Shown: in pieces, positions 23,642 to 31,522 of the stretch | Position numbering within the stretch: the first letter of the stretch is position 1 | Layout of the letters: the number at the start of each line of letters is the position of its first letter | Assembly (NCBI GenBank): GCA_964596835.1 | Contig: CAZQVV010000017.1 | Location: 1-33,568, forward strand | From: JAADGZ01 sp964596835 | GTDB lineage: Bacteria; Pseudomonadota; Gammaproteobacteria; UBA6429; Thiohalophilaceae | DNA: 33,568 nt | Direction of reading: 5' to 3' | The notes under the pieces: generated by a model | What the model was told of the DNA's origin: nothing | Database searches by the model: none | Seen by the model: the letters and a program-made list of their open reading frames with translations, nothing else | Translations under genes and position numbers: made by a program

Positions 23642-26476
23642 ATGAAAGCCAGCACACCTTCAAAACCCAGAGTGGCCAGTCTGCAGGTCGCCGACGACAA
23701 GGCTCTGCGTTCCAGAGTCAAACTCTTCGGCAATATTCTCGGGCACATCCTGCATGACCATGCGGGTAAACAGGTCTTTGATGCCGTCGAAACCCTGCGC
23801 CGGGGCCATATCAGCCTGCGCAAGACTGAGAATTCCCGCAAGCGCCAGAAGCTGGGCAGATTGATCGAATCACTGGATGCGAAAAGTCTTGAGCATGTCG
23901 TGCGGGCTTTCAGCATCTATTTCAGCCTGGTCAATATCGCGGAAGAAGCCTGGCAACACAGGCAACGGCGGCGCATAGCCGGACGCAACGGTCCCAGCTG
24001 GCGGGGTTCTTTCAACACCACCCTGCGCGAACTGCACAAACAGAATATCAATGCGGTGCAGATGCAGCGGCTGCTGGACAATCTGGCCTATATCCCAGTT
24101 TTTACCGCCCACCCCACCGAAGCCAAGCGCCGCTCCGTGATGGAGGCCTTACGCCGGATTTTCGTTATCAGCGAAGAGCTGGATGCCGGTCGTCTGACCC
24201 AGTTTCAGAAAAGTGAAATTATCGAACGCCTGGAATGCCACATCCAGATCCTTTACAAAACCAACGAGGTGCGCACACACAAACCTGAGGTCGTGGATGA
24301 GATGAAACAGGGGCTGTATTATTTCCGCGAGTGCCTGTTCAAAGCCGTTCCCGAGACGTACCGCAATCTGGAAAAGGCCATCACCCGCACCTATGGCGCA
24401 GATAAAACTGATCACAGCATCCGCGTACCCAGTTTTATTCAGTTCGGCTCATGGATTGGCGGCGATCGTGACGGGAACCCCTTCGTCAAACCCGCCACTA
24501 CTATTACCGCCCTGCGCCTGCAGGCTGTTGAAGTCGTGCGCGAGTACAACCGTCGGGTGAAGGCGCTGCTGCGCGTGCTGACCCATTCCATTGAATTCTG
24601 TCAGCCCAGCGATGCCCTGATGCTGAGTCTGGAGCGGGATGAAAAAACCCTCCCTGAGCTGTTTACCGACCATCCCGAACGCTTCCGCCAGGAACCCTAT
24701 CGGCGCAAGCTGTTCATCATGGCCCGGCGTCTACGCGATAACCTGGCCTGTTTTAGCGCCCGCCTGGAAGAGCGGGAACAGGATCGAGGCTGCGGCTATG
24801 CGAATGAACGGGGTTTATTACAGGATTTGTACCTCATCCGGGACTCGCTCATCAGCCACGATGACGCCATTGTCGCTGCGGGCGACTTACAGGATCTTGT
24901 CCGCCTGGTGGAGACCTTTGGCTTTTATCTTTCACATCTGGATATTCGCCAGGAATCCACTATCCACTCCAATACAGTGGTTGAAATCATTCGTCAGATT
25001 GACGACAGCGATTATGCTGCGCGGGATGAAAACGCCCGCCTGGATTACCTGAGCAACAAGCTGGCGACAGAAACAACGCCAGAGATTGAGCGCGCCCGAC
25101 TAAGCGAACAGGCCAGGGAAACCCTGGAAGTCCTTGACGTCATGGCGACCATGCGCGAAGAAATCAGCCCCGAAGCTTTTGGCACTTACGTCATTTCCAT
25201 GACCCATGAAGCCAGTCATGTCATGGAAGTCATGTTTCTGGCCTGGGTGGCGGGCCTGGCCGGTTGCCGCGACAACGAATGGTTCTGCCATATCCGGATT
25301 TCACCCCTGTTCGAAACCATTGACGATCTGGCTCATATCGAACCGGTCATGAGCCGCTTGCTGGACAACCCTACCTATGCGGCCCTGCTCAAAACTTCCG
25401 GCAACACGCAGGAAGTCATGCTCGGTTACTCCGACTCCTGCAAGGATGGCGGCATTCTCGCCTCCACCTGGAACCTGTATCAGGCGCAACAACAGATCAC
25501 CGCATTGACCCAGGCCCGTGGCGTCAAACTGCGCATGTTCCACGGTCGCGGCGGCACGGTAGGACGCGGCGGTGGCCCAACCCATGACGCTATTTTATCC
25601 CAACCAGTGGGCACGGTACACGGTGAAATCAAATTTACCGAGCAGGGTGAAGTGTTGTCCTATAAATACAGCAACACGGAAACCGCCAGCTATGAATTGG
25701 GCATGGGGATCACGGGCCTGCTCAAGGCCAGCTGTAATCTGATCAGCAAACCCGAGCCCGACAACCAGGAACACCTGGATATTATGGCCCAACTGGCGGC
25801 TAGTGGTGAAGTGCGGTACCGGGAGCTGACGGACAACACAGAAGGATTTCTGGATTACTTCTATGAAGCCACCCCGGTATCGGAGATTGGCCTGCTGAAT
25901 ATCGGCTCCCGCCCTTCACACCGCAAGAAAACGGATCGATCCAAAACCTCGGTGCGCGCCATCGCCTGGGTATTCGGTTGGGCGCAGTCACGTCACACCA
26001 TGCCCGCCTGGTATGGGATCGGCACCGCCCTTGATGCCTGGGCCAAAAGCAATCCCGACAATATTGGAAAATTACAGGAAATGTACCGCGCCTGGCCATT
26101 TTTCCGCGCCCTGCTTTCCAACACCCAAATGTCTCTGTTCAAGGCCGACATGCGAATTGCCAGATCTTATGCCTCCCTCTGTCTGGATCAGAAATTGGCT
26201 AAAAATATTTATACTATGATCAACAAAGAATATGAACGCACCCGCAGCCGTACGCTTGAAGTCGCAGGACAGGATGAACTCATGGCTGATACGCCCCACC
26301 TGGCGCTGTCACTGACCCGCCGCAATCCCTATCTGGATCCGCTCAATCAGATCCAGCTCATGCTGCTCAAACGTTTCCGGGATGAACACCTGGATGAAGA
26401 AACCCGCAACCTGTGGCTGACACCGCTGTTGCGCAGCATCAACGCCATTGCCGCCGGGATGCGTAATACGGGGTAA
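23642..26476 (+). CDS. ppc: Phosphoenolpyruvate carboxylase
   Basis: A 944-residue cytosolic enzyme that fixes bicarbonate onto PEP to give oxaloacetate, replenishing the TCA cycle. Signature segments in order: FTAHPTEAKRRS (catalytic His at 157), GSWIGGDRDGNPFV, GYSDSCKDGGILAS, FHGRGGTVGRGGGPTHDAIL, IGSRPSHRK, and the C-terminal RNTG that closes the aspartate-inhibition site. Full length. The promoter lies just upstream; the ribosome site is weak. It follows tRNA-Leu on the same strand and converges on panD, with a large inverted repeat between the two stops. Confidence 0.97.
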   Translation: MKASTPSKPRVASLQVADDKALRSRVKLFGNILGHILHDHAGKQVFDAVETLRRGHISLRKTENSRKRQKLGRLIESLDAKSLEHVVRAFSIYFSLVNIAEEAWQHRQRRRIAGRNGPSWRGSFNTTLRELHKQNINAVQMQRLLDNLAYIPVFTAHPTEAKRRSVMEALRRIFVISEELDAGRLTQFQKSEIIERLECHIQILYKTNEVRTHKPEVVDEMKQGLYYFRECLFKAVPETYRNLEKAITRTYGADKTDHSIRVPSFIQFGSWIGGDRDGNPFVKPATTITALRLQAVEVVREYNRRVKALLRVLTHSIEFCQPSDALMLSLERDEKTLPELFTDHPERFRQEPYRRKLFIMARRLRDNLACFSARLEEREQDRGCGYANERGLLQDLYLIRDSLISHDDAIVAAGDLQDLVRLVETFGFYLSHLDIRQESTIHSNTVVEIIRQIDDSDYAARDENARLDYLSNKLATETTPEIERARLSEQARETLEVLDVMATMREEISPEAFGTYVISMTHEASHVMEVMFLAWVAGLAGCRDNEWFCHIRISPLFETIDDLAHIEPVMSRLLDNPTYAALLKTSGNTQEVMLGYSDSCKDGGILASTWNLYQAQQQITALTQARGVKLRMFHGRGGTVGRGGGPTHDAILSQPVGTVHGEIKFTEQGEVLSYKYSNTETASYELGMGITGLLKASCNLISKPEPDNQEHLDIMAQLAASGEVRYRELTDNTEGFLDYFYEATPVSEIGLLNIGSRPSHRKKTDRSKTSVRAIAWVFGWAQSRHTMPAWYGIGTALDAWAKSNPDNIGKLQEMYRAWPFFRALLSNTQMSLFKADMRIARSYASLCLDQKLAKNIYTMINKEYERTRSRTLEVAGQDELMADTPHLALSLTRRNPYLDPLNQIQLMLLKRFRDEHLDEETRNLWLTPLLRSINAIAAGMRNTG

Positions 26477-26484
26477 AGAGTGAT

Positions 26485-26564
26485 TGATGGGTTTCCCTTC
26501 GCTCTACCCATCCTACGGTGTGTGACAAAAGAGTAGGATGGGTAGAGCGAAGCGAAACCCATCA
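26485..26564. repeat. 32-bp inverted repeat between convergent ppc and panD
   Basis: Arms 26485-26516 and 26533-26564 are inverse complements with a single mismatch over 32 bp and a 16-nt loop; each contains GTAGGATGGGTAGAGCGAAG or its complement. This GTAGGATGGGT element is, from memory, a common dispersed palindrome of proteobacteria. It fills the gap between the two stop codons and may act as a two-way transcript end. A degraded relative lies near 15850-15960. Confidence 0.85.
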
Positions 26565-26570
26565 GCCTTA

Positions 26571-26951
26571 TCAGGCTACCTGTACAGGTATCGTGTTGCG
26601 GGTGTGGGTGATGTGGTTGTGCTCATCGAGATAAACGAGTTTAGGTTTGAAGCTGGCGAGTTCCTGCGGGTTCAGGCCCACATAGGCGCAGATGATCACG
26701 ATATCGCCGGGAGCGGCCTTGTGCGCGGCGGCGCCATTCACTGAAACAATGCCGGACCCGTCTTCCGCGCGAATGGCATAGGTCGTAAAACGTTCACCAT
26801 TACTGGCGTTGTAGATTTCAATCTGCTCGTATTCGCGGATACCGGAAACTTCCAGCAGATGCCCGTCAATTGCACAGGAACCTTCATATTCCAGCTCGGA
26901 ATGGGTGACCCGGGCGCGGTGCAGCTTGGCTTTGAGCATGGTTGTCAGCAT
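26571..26951 (-). CDS. panD: Aspartate 1-decarboxylase
   Basis: A pyruvoyl enzyme making beta-alanine from aspartate for pantothenate and CoA synthesis. The 126-residue product starts MLTTMLKAKLHRARVTHSEL, the canonical N-terminus, and contains the self-cleavage site Y-E-G-S-C (Gly24-Ser25) that yields the pyruvoyl group, plus NGAAAH and GDIVIICAY. The frame runs 14 codons further back to 26993, but family length and an AGGGA upstream favour 26951. It follows panC by 66 nt, so the two beta-alanine/pantoate steps are co-transcribed; panB is not in the window. Confidence 0.96.
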   Translation of the reverse strand: MLTTMLKAKLHRARVTHSELEYEGSCAIDGHLLEVSGIREYEQIEIYNASNGERFTTYAIRAEDGSGIVSVNGAAAHKAAPGDIVIICAYVGLNPQELASFKPKLVYLDEHNHITHTRNTIPVQVA

Positions 26952-27017
26952 AAATATGGGTATCCCTGGTACCTGAAGATTCAATTTTAGCATGAAGATC
27001 GGGCGGCTCCCAGTCTG

Positions 27018-27860
27018 CTACACCCTCAGATTGTCGATAAGCCGGGTATCTCCGAGGCGGGCTGCAGCCAATATTACCCGATTTTCTGTATTATTATTGA
27101 TGGCAAACAAGGTATTTGCATCACGGATGGCCACATACTCAGGCACAAAGCCCAACTGCCGCAGGCGTTCGATTGCCGCCTGTTCCAGGGCGGCATAATC
27201 ACTGTTTTCATGCCGCAGCGCCTGTCGAACAGTTTGCAACTCCCGGTACAAAAGCGGCGCGATTTTTCGCTCATCCGCACTCAGACGCCGGTTGCGCGAA
27301 CTCATGGCCAGACCATCCGCTTCCCGCACTGTCGCCAGCCCCACAAGTCTGATCGGCATATTCAAATCCGCCACCAGCCGCCGCACGAGCAGCAATTGCT
27401 GAAAATCCTTTTCGCCAAATACCGCCAGATCCGGCTGCACACAGTTAAACAGCCTGGTCACTACCGTGCTCACGCCCACAAAATGCCCAGGCCGGGCCGC
27501 GCCTTCCAGAATATCACCCAGACCAACGACATCAACCTGCGTGATCGCTTCGCGGCCATGCGGATACAAGCTGGCTTCTGTCGGCGTAAACAACGCATCG
27601 ACCCCGATACTTTCAAGCTCTGCAATGTCAGCCTCAAGCGTGCGCGGATAGGCGTGCAGATCGCTTTCTTCGTCAAACTGTAGAGGGTTGACAAAAATAC
27701 TGGCCACTACTCGCTGACAGTGGCAGGCGGCTTCTCTTAATAATGCCAGATGTCCTTCATGCAGGTTGCCCATAGTAGGCACAAAGCCGACCGATAGATC
27801 GGCTTTGCGCCAATCCCGAACCGTCCTGCGTAGTGCATCTATCGCCGAGATTACCTGCAT
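27018..27860 (-). CDS. panC: Pantothenate synthetase
   Basis: A 280-residue enzyme joining pantoate and beta-alanine with ATP through a pantoyl-adenylate. Motifs: VGFVPTMGNLHEGHLALLREA (HIGH-type nucleotide site), SIFVNPLQFDEESDLHAYPRTLE, FGEKDFQQLLLVRRLVADLN, and VREADGLAMSSRNRRLS (KMSKS-like). Full length. The start is only 5 nt after the stop of the DUF4156 lipoprotein gene and it is followed by panD, giving a three-gene unit. Confidence 0.96.
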   Translation of the reverse strand: MQVISAIDALRRTVRDWRKADLSVGFVPTMGNLHEGHLALLREAACHCQRVVASIFVNPLQFDEESDLHAYPRTLEADIAELESIGVDALFTPTEASLYPHGREAITQVDVVGLGDILEGAARPGHFVGVSTVVTRLFNCVQPDLAVFGEKDFQQLLLVRRLVADLNMPIRLVGLATVREADGLAMSSRNRRLSADERKIAPLLYRELQTVRQALRHENSDYAALEQAAIERLRQLGFVPEYVAIRDANTLFAINNNTENRVILAAARLGDTRLIDNLRV

Positions 27861-27865
27861 TGGTA

Positions 27866-28183
27866 TCAGGGACAGGCATAGATGGCAAAAATCTGCGTAC
27901 CCTTATCAACCTTAGTGACGGGTACCACCACATTCCCCTGAAGATTGACAGCACTGTTGCGCGCCAGCTTTGCCAGTTCCTGTTTAACAACTTTCGGATC
28001 ACGAGCAATCGTTGCGACTTCCGCTTTTACTGAAACCGTGGTGCTGCCCACTTTTTTACAGTTCAGCACTTGTTCCGACGAAGCAACACGTACGGTTTCC
28101 GCCTCTGGCTTCACTTTTACCCAGGTACAGGCTGATGCGATTAAGAACGAGAACAGAATCAATGCTATTTTGCTTATCTTCAT
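27866..28183 (-). CDS. DUF4156 lipoprotein
   Basis: A 105-residue exported lipoprotein. The signal peptide ends in the lipobox A-S-A-C (Cys19). The mature part (VRVASSEQVLNCKKVGSTTVSVK, KQELAKLARNSAVNLQGNVVVP, GTQIFAIYACP) fits the DUF4156 family, which has two further conserved Cys that may form a disulfide. Function unknown. A GAAGG ribosome site lies 8-9 nt before the ATG. It is the first gene of the unit with panC (5-nt gap) and panD, though a link to pantothenate metabolism is not apparent. Confidence 0.83.
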   Translation of the reverse strand: MKISKIALILFSFLIASACTWVKVKPEAETVRVASSEQVLNCKKVGSTTVSVKAEVATIARDPKVVKQELAKLARNSAVNLQGNVVVPVTKVDKGTQIFAIYACP

Positions 28184-28276
28184 GATGCATACCTTCAGTT
28201 ACTAAATCCGGAAAGTCTGATTGTACACAAATTAGAACCCGACCCGGAAACCAGTGCTGGGAATCAATGGAAAAAT

Positions 28277-28315
28277 GAAAAAAACTGTGTTCCGGCCTGC
28301 CAGCCGGAAACACAG
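28277..28315 (-). terminator. Rho-independent terminator of the cytochrome c peroxidase gene
   Basis: On the minus strand a 12-bp stem with one bulge (CTGTGTTTCCGGC / GCCGGAACACAG) is followed by seven T and then TCATTTTT. It begins 20 nt after the peroxidase stop codon. Confidence 0.92.
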
Positions 28316-28335
28316 GTTTGTCGATCGTAAAGATG

Positions 28336-29355
28336 TTATTTTGTGGTAAACGTCCAGCCATCGGTTGCCGGCAATCTCGGCATGGCCTGAACGGGAAATT
28401 CACCCGTCAGCGCATTAAGAAAAGCCACCAACTTGTCTACCTGCAACCGGGTCAGTTTTTTATTAAGCTGGGTGCGCGCCATCACCCGCACCGCCTCTTC
28501 CAACGTATCCACCTTACCATTATGGAAATAGGGCGCGGTCAGGGCGATATTGCGCAGGGTCGGCACTTTCCACTCATGTTTATCCCCCCGTCCCTTGTCA
28601 GCCATCAGATCATATTTTTTCACGTATGGATTGTTGGTGTAGGTTGGGAACTTCATGAAAAACCCGGTTCCAGGCGCCATGCTCGGACCACTAAAGGCGG
28701 GTCCCATATGACAGCCCGTACACCCCAGAGAGGCAAAGATCTTCATCCCCTTCACCTGCTTCGCAGTCATGGCAGACTTGTCACCTTTAACATAGCGATC
28801 ATAGGGGCTATGGGGGGTGATCAGAGTGCGCTCATAAGCCGCGATGGCCCGAACCAGATTATCCATGGTAATGGTTTGCTTGCCGCCGAAGGCCTTTTCA
28901 AACATAGGTCTATAACCCTTGATAGCACGAATACGCTTAATCGCCACAGCATTATTTTTCAGGCCCATTTCGCCCGGGTTGGTCAGCGGCCCCAGAACCT
29001 GCTCTTCCAACGATTTGGCACGACCATCCCAGAACTGCGAAGAATTAAAGGCGGCGTTCCAGACCGTGGGGGCACTACGGGTACCGGTCTTACCATGCAC
29101 CCCCATCGAGACGGGCCGGTTATCATCCCCGCCCAGCATGACGTTATGGCAGCTATTGCAGGACACAGTACCGGTCGAAGATAAACGCGGATCGAAGAAC
29201 AGGCTACGGCCCAGTTCAACTTTTGCGGGTGTTGTTGGATTATCAGACGGTGCCGGTGCTTTTTCCGGCAACGCCTCCCACTGCGCAAATACCTGTGATG
29301 AAACCCCCAAAATAGCCATAAAACTCAATAAAAGCTGAAATTTGCTCTTGGACAT
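28336..29355 (-). CDS. Di-haem cytochrome c peroxidase
   Basis: A 339-residue periplasmic enzyme reducing hydrogen peroxide to water with electrons from cytochrome c. A signal peptide (cut near VFA-Q25) precedes two c-type haem sites, C66-N-S-C-H70 and C212-T-G-C-H216. LGRSLFFDPRLSSTGTVSCNSCH and WKVPTLRNIALTAPYFHNG are family signatures of the CcpA/MauG superfamily. A strong GGAGGA ribosome site precedes the ATG. A promoter overlapped by a Fur/PerR-like palindrome suggests peroxide- or iron-controlled expression. A good terminator follows. Confidence 0.94.
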   Translation of the reverse strand: MSKSKFQLLLSFMAILGVSSQVFAQWEALPEKAPAPSDNPTTPAKVELGRSLFFDPRLSSTGTVSCNSCHNVMLGGDDNRPVSMGVHGKTGTRSAPTVWNAAFNSSQFWDGRAKSLEEQVLGPLTNPGEMGLKNNAVAIKRIRAIKGYRPMFEKAFGGKQTITMDNLVRAIAAYERTLITPHSPYDRYVKGDKSAMTAKQVKGMKIFASLGCTGCHMGPAFSGPSMAPGTGFFMKFPTYTNNPYVKKYDLMADKGRGDKHEWKVPTLRNIALTAPYFHNGKVDTLEEAVRVMARTQLNKKLTRLQVDKLVAFLNALTGEFPVQAMPRLPATDGWTFTTK

Positions 29356-29395
29356 GGAATCCTCCGGTTGCTATATTAGAAAAAACTAACTAATG

Positions 29396-29433
29396 TTTAG
29401 AATTATTCTAAATTGAAGTCCGACAAATATCAA
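29396..29433 (-). promoter_or_regulatory. ccp promoter overlapped by a 17-bp palindrome (PerR/Fur-like box)
   Basis: On the minus strand: TTGATA (29433-29428), 17-bp spacer, TAGAAT (29410-29405), start site near 29398. The perfect palindrome TTTAGAATTATTCTAAA (29396-29412) covers the -10. Its core TTAGAAT-N-ATTCTAA has the 7-1-7 form of PerR/Fur-family boxes. Position over the -10 implies repression. The rest of the 330-nt gap to the sigma factor gene shows nothing I can support. Confidence 0.65.
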
Positions 29434-29685
29434 GGGAATACTTTAACCTCTGACACAGTTGAATACCTTGCTTCTATACGGGGTAATATACCCGTCCGTT
29501 CAGCCCCGTCAGCCCTGCTGATTCTGGTCTGTATGTGTGCGTCAATTACAGCCTGGTGCTTAAACTTGCAGACTATTCCCGCGACAACCTCTCTGCAAAT
29601 AAATATTTAAGGACGGATCTATGATTAAGCTCTGTTTAAGTATAAACACTTATGCTGGGCATAACGTTTTATCTGGAAAACAACA

Positions 29686-30264
29686 ATGAGCATGATCAAA
29701 CTCTGGTCCCGCAACAAGCAAGCCGATCACTTTGAGATATTGCTCAAACCCTTCATCCCTTTTCTGTACCAGCTGGCCTGGCGTTTCACTCGTACACAGG
29801 TGGATGCCGAAGATCTTGTTCAGGACTTGCTAAGCAAACTGTATCCCCGTCTGAACGAGTTGGAGAAAATAGAAAATCTGCGCGCCTGGCTGGCCAGAGT
29901 GCTCTATCGCCAGTACGTCGATCACCTGCGCATACAATCCCGCACACCGGTTGATCTTGCCGATACTGGTACCGATCCGGACGAAGAACTGGATATTCCC
30001 ATATCCACCCAGCCGGATCAGGAACAGGCTCAGCTCATTGCTCAGATTGAACGTCTGCTGCCCCGGCTTAACGATGATCAACGCCTGCTGCTGATCCTGC
30101 ATGATGTGGAAGGCTACACTCTTAATGAAATACAGACTATGACAGACGCCCCAATAGGCACGCTGAAATCCCGCCTCAACCGGACCAGAAAAAAATTACG
30201 CGATTTAATGGAACCTTTTCCTGCCCATCAGCGTGTTAATCAACTGAAAGGGTCAAAACCATGA
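29686..30264 (+). CDS. ECF-type RNA polymerase sigma factor
   Basis: A 192-residue group IV sigma factor with region 2 (LAWRFTRTQVDAEDLVQDLLSKLYPRL, ENLRAWLARVLYRQYVDHLR) for -10 recognition and region 4 (RLLPRLNDDQRLLLILHDVEGYTLNEI, APIGTLKSRLNRTRKKLRDLM) for -35 binding. No regions 1 or 3. The start overlaps nothing upstream and its ribosome site is modest (GGAAAA). The stop overlaps the start of the anti-sigma gene by 4 nt, so the pair is translated together. It probably also controls the two envelope genes downstream. Confidence 0.92.
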   Translation: MSMIKLWSRNKQADHFEILLKPFIPFLYQLAWRFTRTQVDAEDLVQDLLSKLYPRLNELEKIENLRAWLARVLYRQYVDHLRIQSRTPVDLADTGTDPDEELDIPISTQPDQEQAQLIAQIERLLPRLNDDQRLLLILHDVEGYTLNEIQTMTDAPIGTLKSRLNRTRKKLRDLMEPFPAHQRVNQLKGSKP

Positions 30265-30935
30265 ACTGTCACGACATACACCATCACTGTGACGCTTATC
30301 TCGACCACGAGCTGAGCGATACGCAAAAATACGCACTGGAGGCGCATCTCGAATCCTGTCCTGCATGTCAACACTATTTGCAGCAGGCGCAGAACATTCG
30401 CGATGCGCTGACAAAGCTCAAAGCCTCGGCCATGCGCCCCGCTTTTGCTGAACAGGCTTTTGACAAAGCCCGGCAGCAAAATGCAACCGTGACTAAAACA
30501 AGACGGTTTGCGGGTGCAGGGCTGGCTCTGGCTGCAAGTTTAGCGTTAACCGGCATAGTAGGCGTATTCATGCACCACCCCGACTCAACGGTTTCAAAAC
30601 CGGCCGCCATTTACATCAGTATGCAGAAGGTAAAGGATATCAGTCTTGTTTTTAATGCTAAAGAGGACCTCAACAAGGTTACCATCAGTATTGAACTGTC
30701 TGACAATCTCGCACTTGACGGCTACGGCGGTAGAAGAACGGTTTCCTGGAGTACCCCGTTGCAGAAAGGAAAAAATGTGCTGTCACTGCCTATTATTGCG
30801 ACACAGTCAGGAAACGGTACGGTGATCGCCCGGCTCAGGCTGGGTAATCAGGATAAAACCTTCCGTATCCGTGTGAATGCCCGACAGAGTGGTTCGACTC
30901 AAATCAAACCCATAGTTCCCCACACCCCTGTTTAA
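30261..30935 (+). CDS. Zinc-finger anti-sigma factor
   Basis: A 224-residue single-pass membrane protein. The cytoplasmic N-terminus has the anti-sigma zinc motif H29-x3-C33-x2-C36 (HLESCPAC), with C3 as a possible fourth ligand. A membrane helix spans about 84-103 (AGAGLALAASLALTGIVGVF), and the periplasmic part (105-224) is a beta-rich domain of unknown ligand (ISLVFNAKEDLNKVTISIEL). It should hold the co-translated sigma factor inactive until a periplasmic cue arrives. Confidence 0.9.
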   Translation: MNCHDIHHHCDAYLDHELSDTQKYALEAHLESCPACQHYLQQAQNIRDALTKLKASAMRPAFAEQAFDKARQQNATVTKTRRFAGAGLALAASLALTGIVGVFMHHPDSTVSKPAAIYISMQKVKDISLVFNAKEDLNKVTISIELSDNLALDGYGGRRTVSWSTPLQKGKNVLSLPIIATQSGNGTVIARLRLGNQDKTFRIRVNARQSGSTQIKPIVPHTPV

Positions 30936-30956
30936 AACAGTTTGAGGAGAAAGACC

Positions 30957-31424
30957 ATGAAAAACTTAACGACTTACCTACTACTCGGCGCCAGCCTGTC
31001 CATGCCACTTTCTGTCATGGCGGCTCCCGATCTTGACGATGTCACCATGGATGTTATCAATCTTAACGACAGCCATGCCGATGCCGTTATGAAACAGATT
31101 GATTTGCCCAGCATGGCAGCGCGCGGTGAACAGGAACGCGACGATCATAGCCGCAGCACAAAGGTTAATCAACACAACGATCTCTCAGTAAAAGAGAGTG
31201 AAATGGAAAATAAAAATAAAATGAGCCAGGAGCGCACTAATGAAATGGAACGCGAAAATACCATGCAACAGGAGCAGGCCAATGAAATGGAGCACGAAAA
31301 CCAGATGGAGCAGGAACGCAACAATGAAATAGAACGCGAAAACACCATACAACAGGATCAACAACAGCAATTTGATCGTGACACTAAACACGGCATGAGT
31401 CCGGGTGCTCAGCATACTGAATAA
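30957..31424 (+). CDS. Exported protein with four 14-residue charged repeats
   Basis: A 155-residue protein, start chosen at 30957 because GAGGAGAAAGACC precedes it; an in-frame upstream codon at 30942 lacks a site. A signal peptide ends at VMA-A. Residues 81-136 are four tandem 14-mers: SEMENKNKMSQERT, NEMERENTMQQEQA, NEMEHENQMEQERN and NEIERENTIQQDQQ. The 14-residue period (two heptads) with Met/Ile at fixed places predicts a Met-rich, highly charged coiled coil. Not recognised as a known family. It lies in the sigma/anti-sigma operon, 21 nt after the anti-sigma stop. Confidence 0.75.
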   Translation: MKNLTTYLLLGASLSMPLSVMAAPDLDDVTMDVINLNDSHADAVMKQIDLPSMAARGEQERDDHSRSTKVNQHNDLSVKESEMENKNKMSQERTNEMERENTMQQEQANEMEHENQMEQERNNEIERENTIQQDQQQQFDRDTKHGMSPGAQHTE

Positions 31425-31522
31425 ATTTAGTTGCCCACTATCCTGGATGAGTCCGGTAATGACGGACCCATCCCTCTTTATCCCCTGTACTAATAAATCA
31501 ACAGCCATGGAGCTATTAAATA

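Noticed and set aside
29413..29610. 65-codon open frame with one hydrophobic stretch upstream of the sigma factor
   Set aside because: It starts at TTG inside the ccp promoter region, has no ribosome site and no recognisable similarity; its start is better explained by the promoter and operator.
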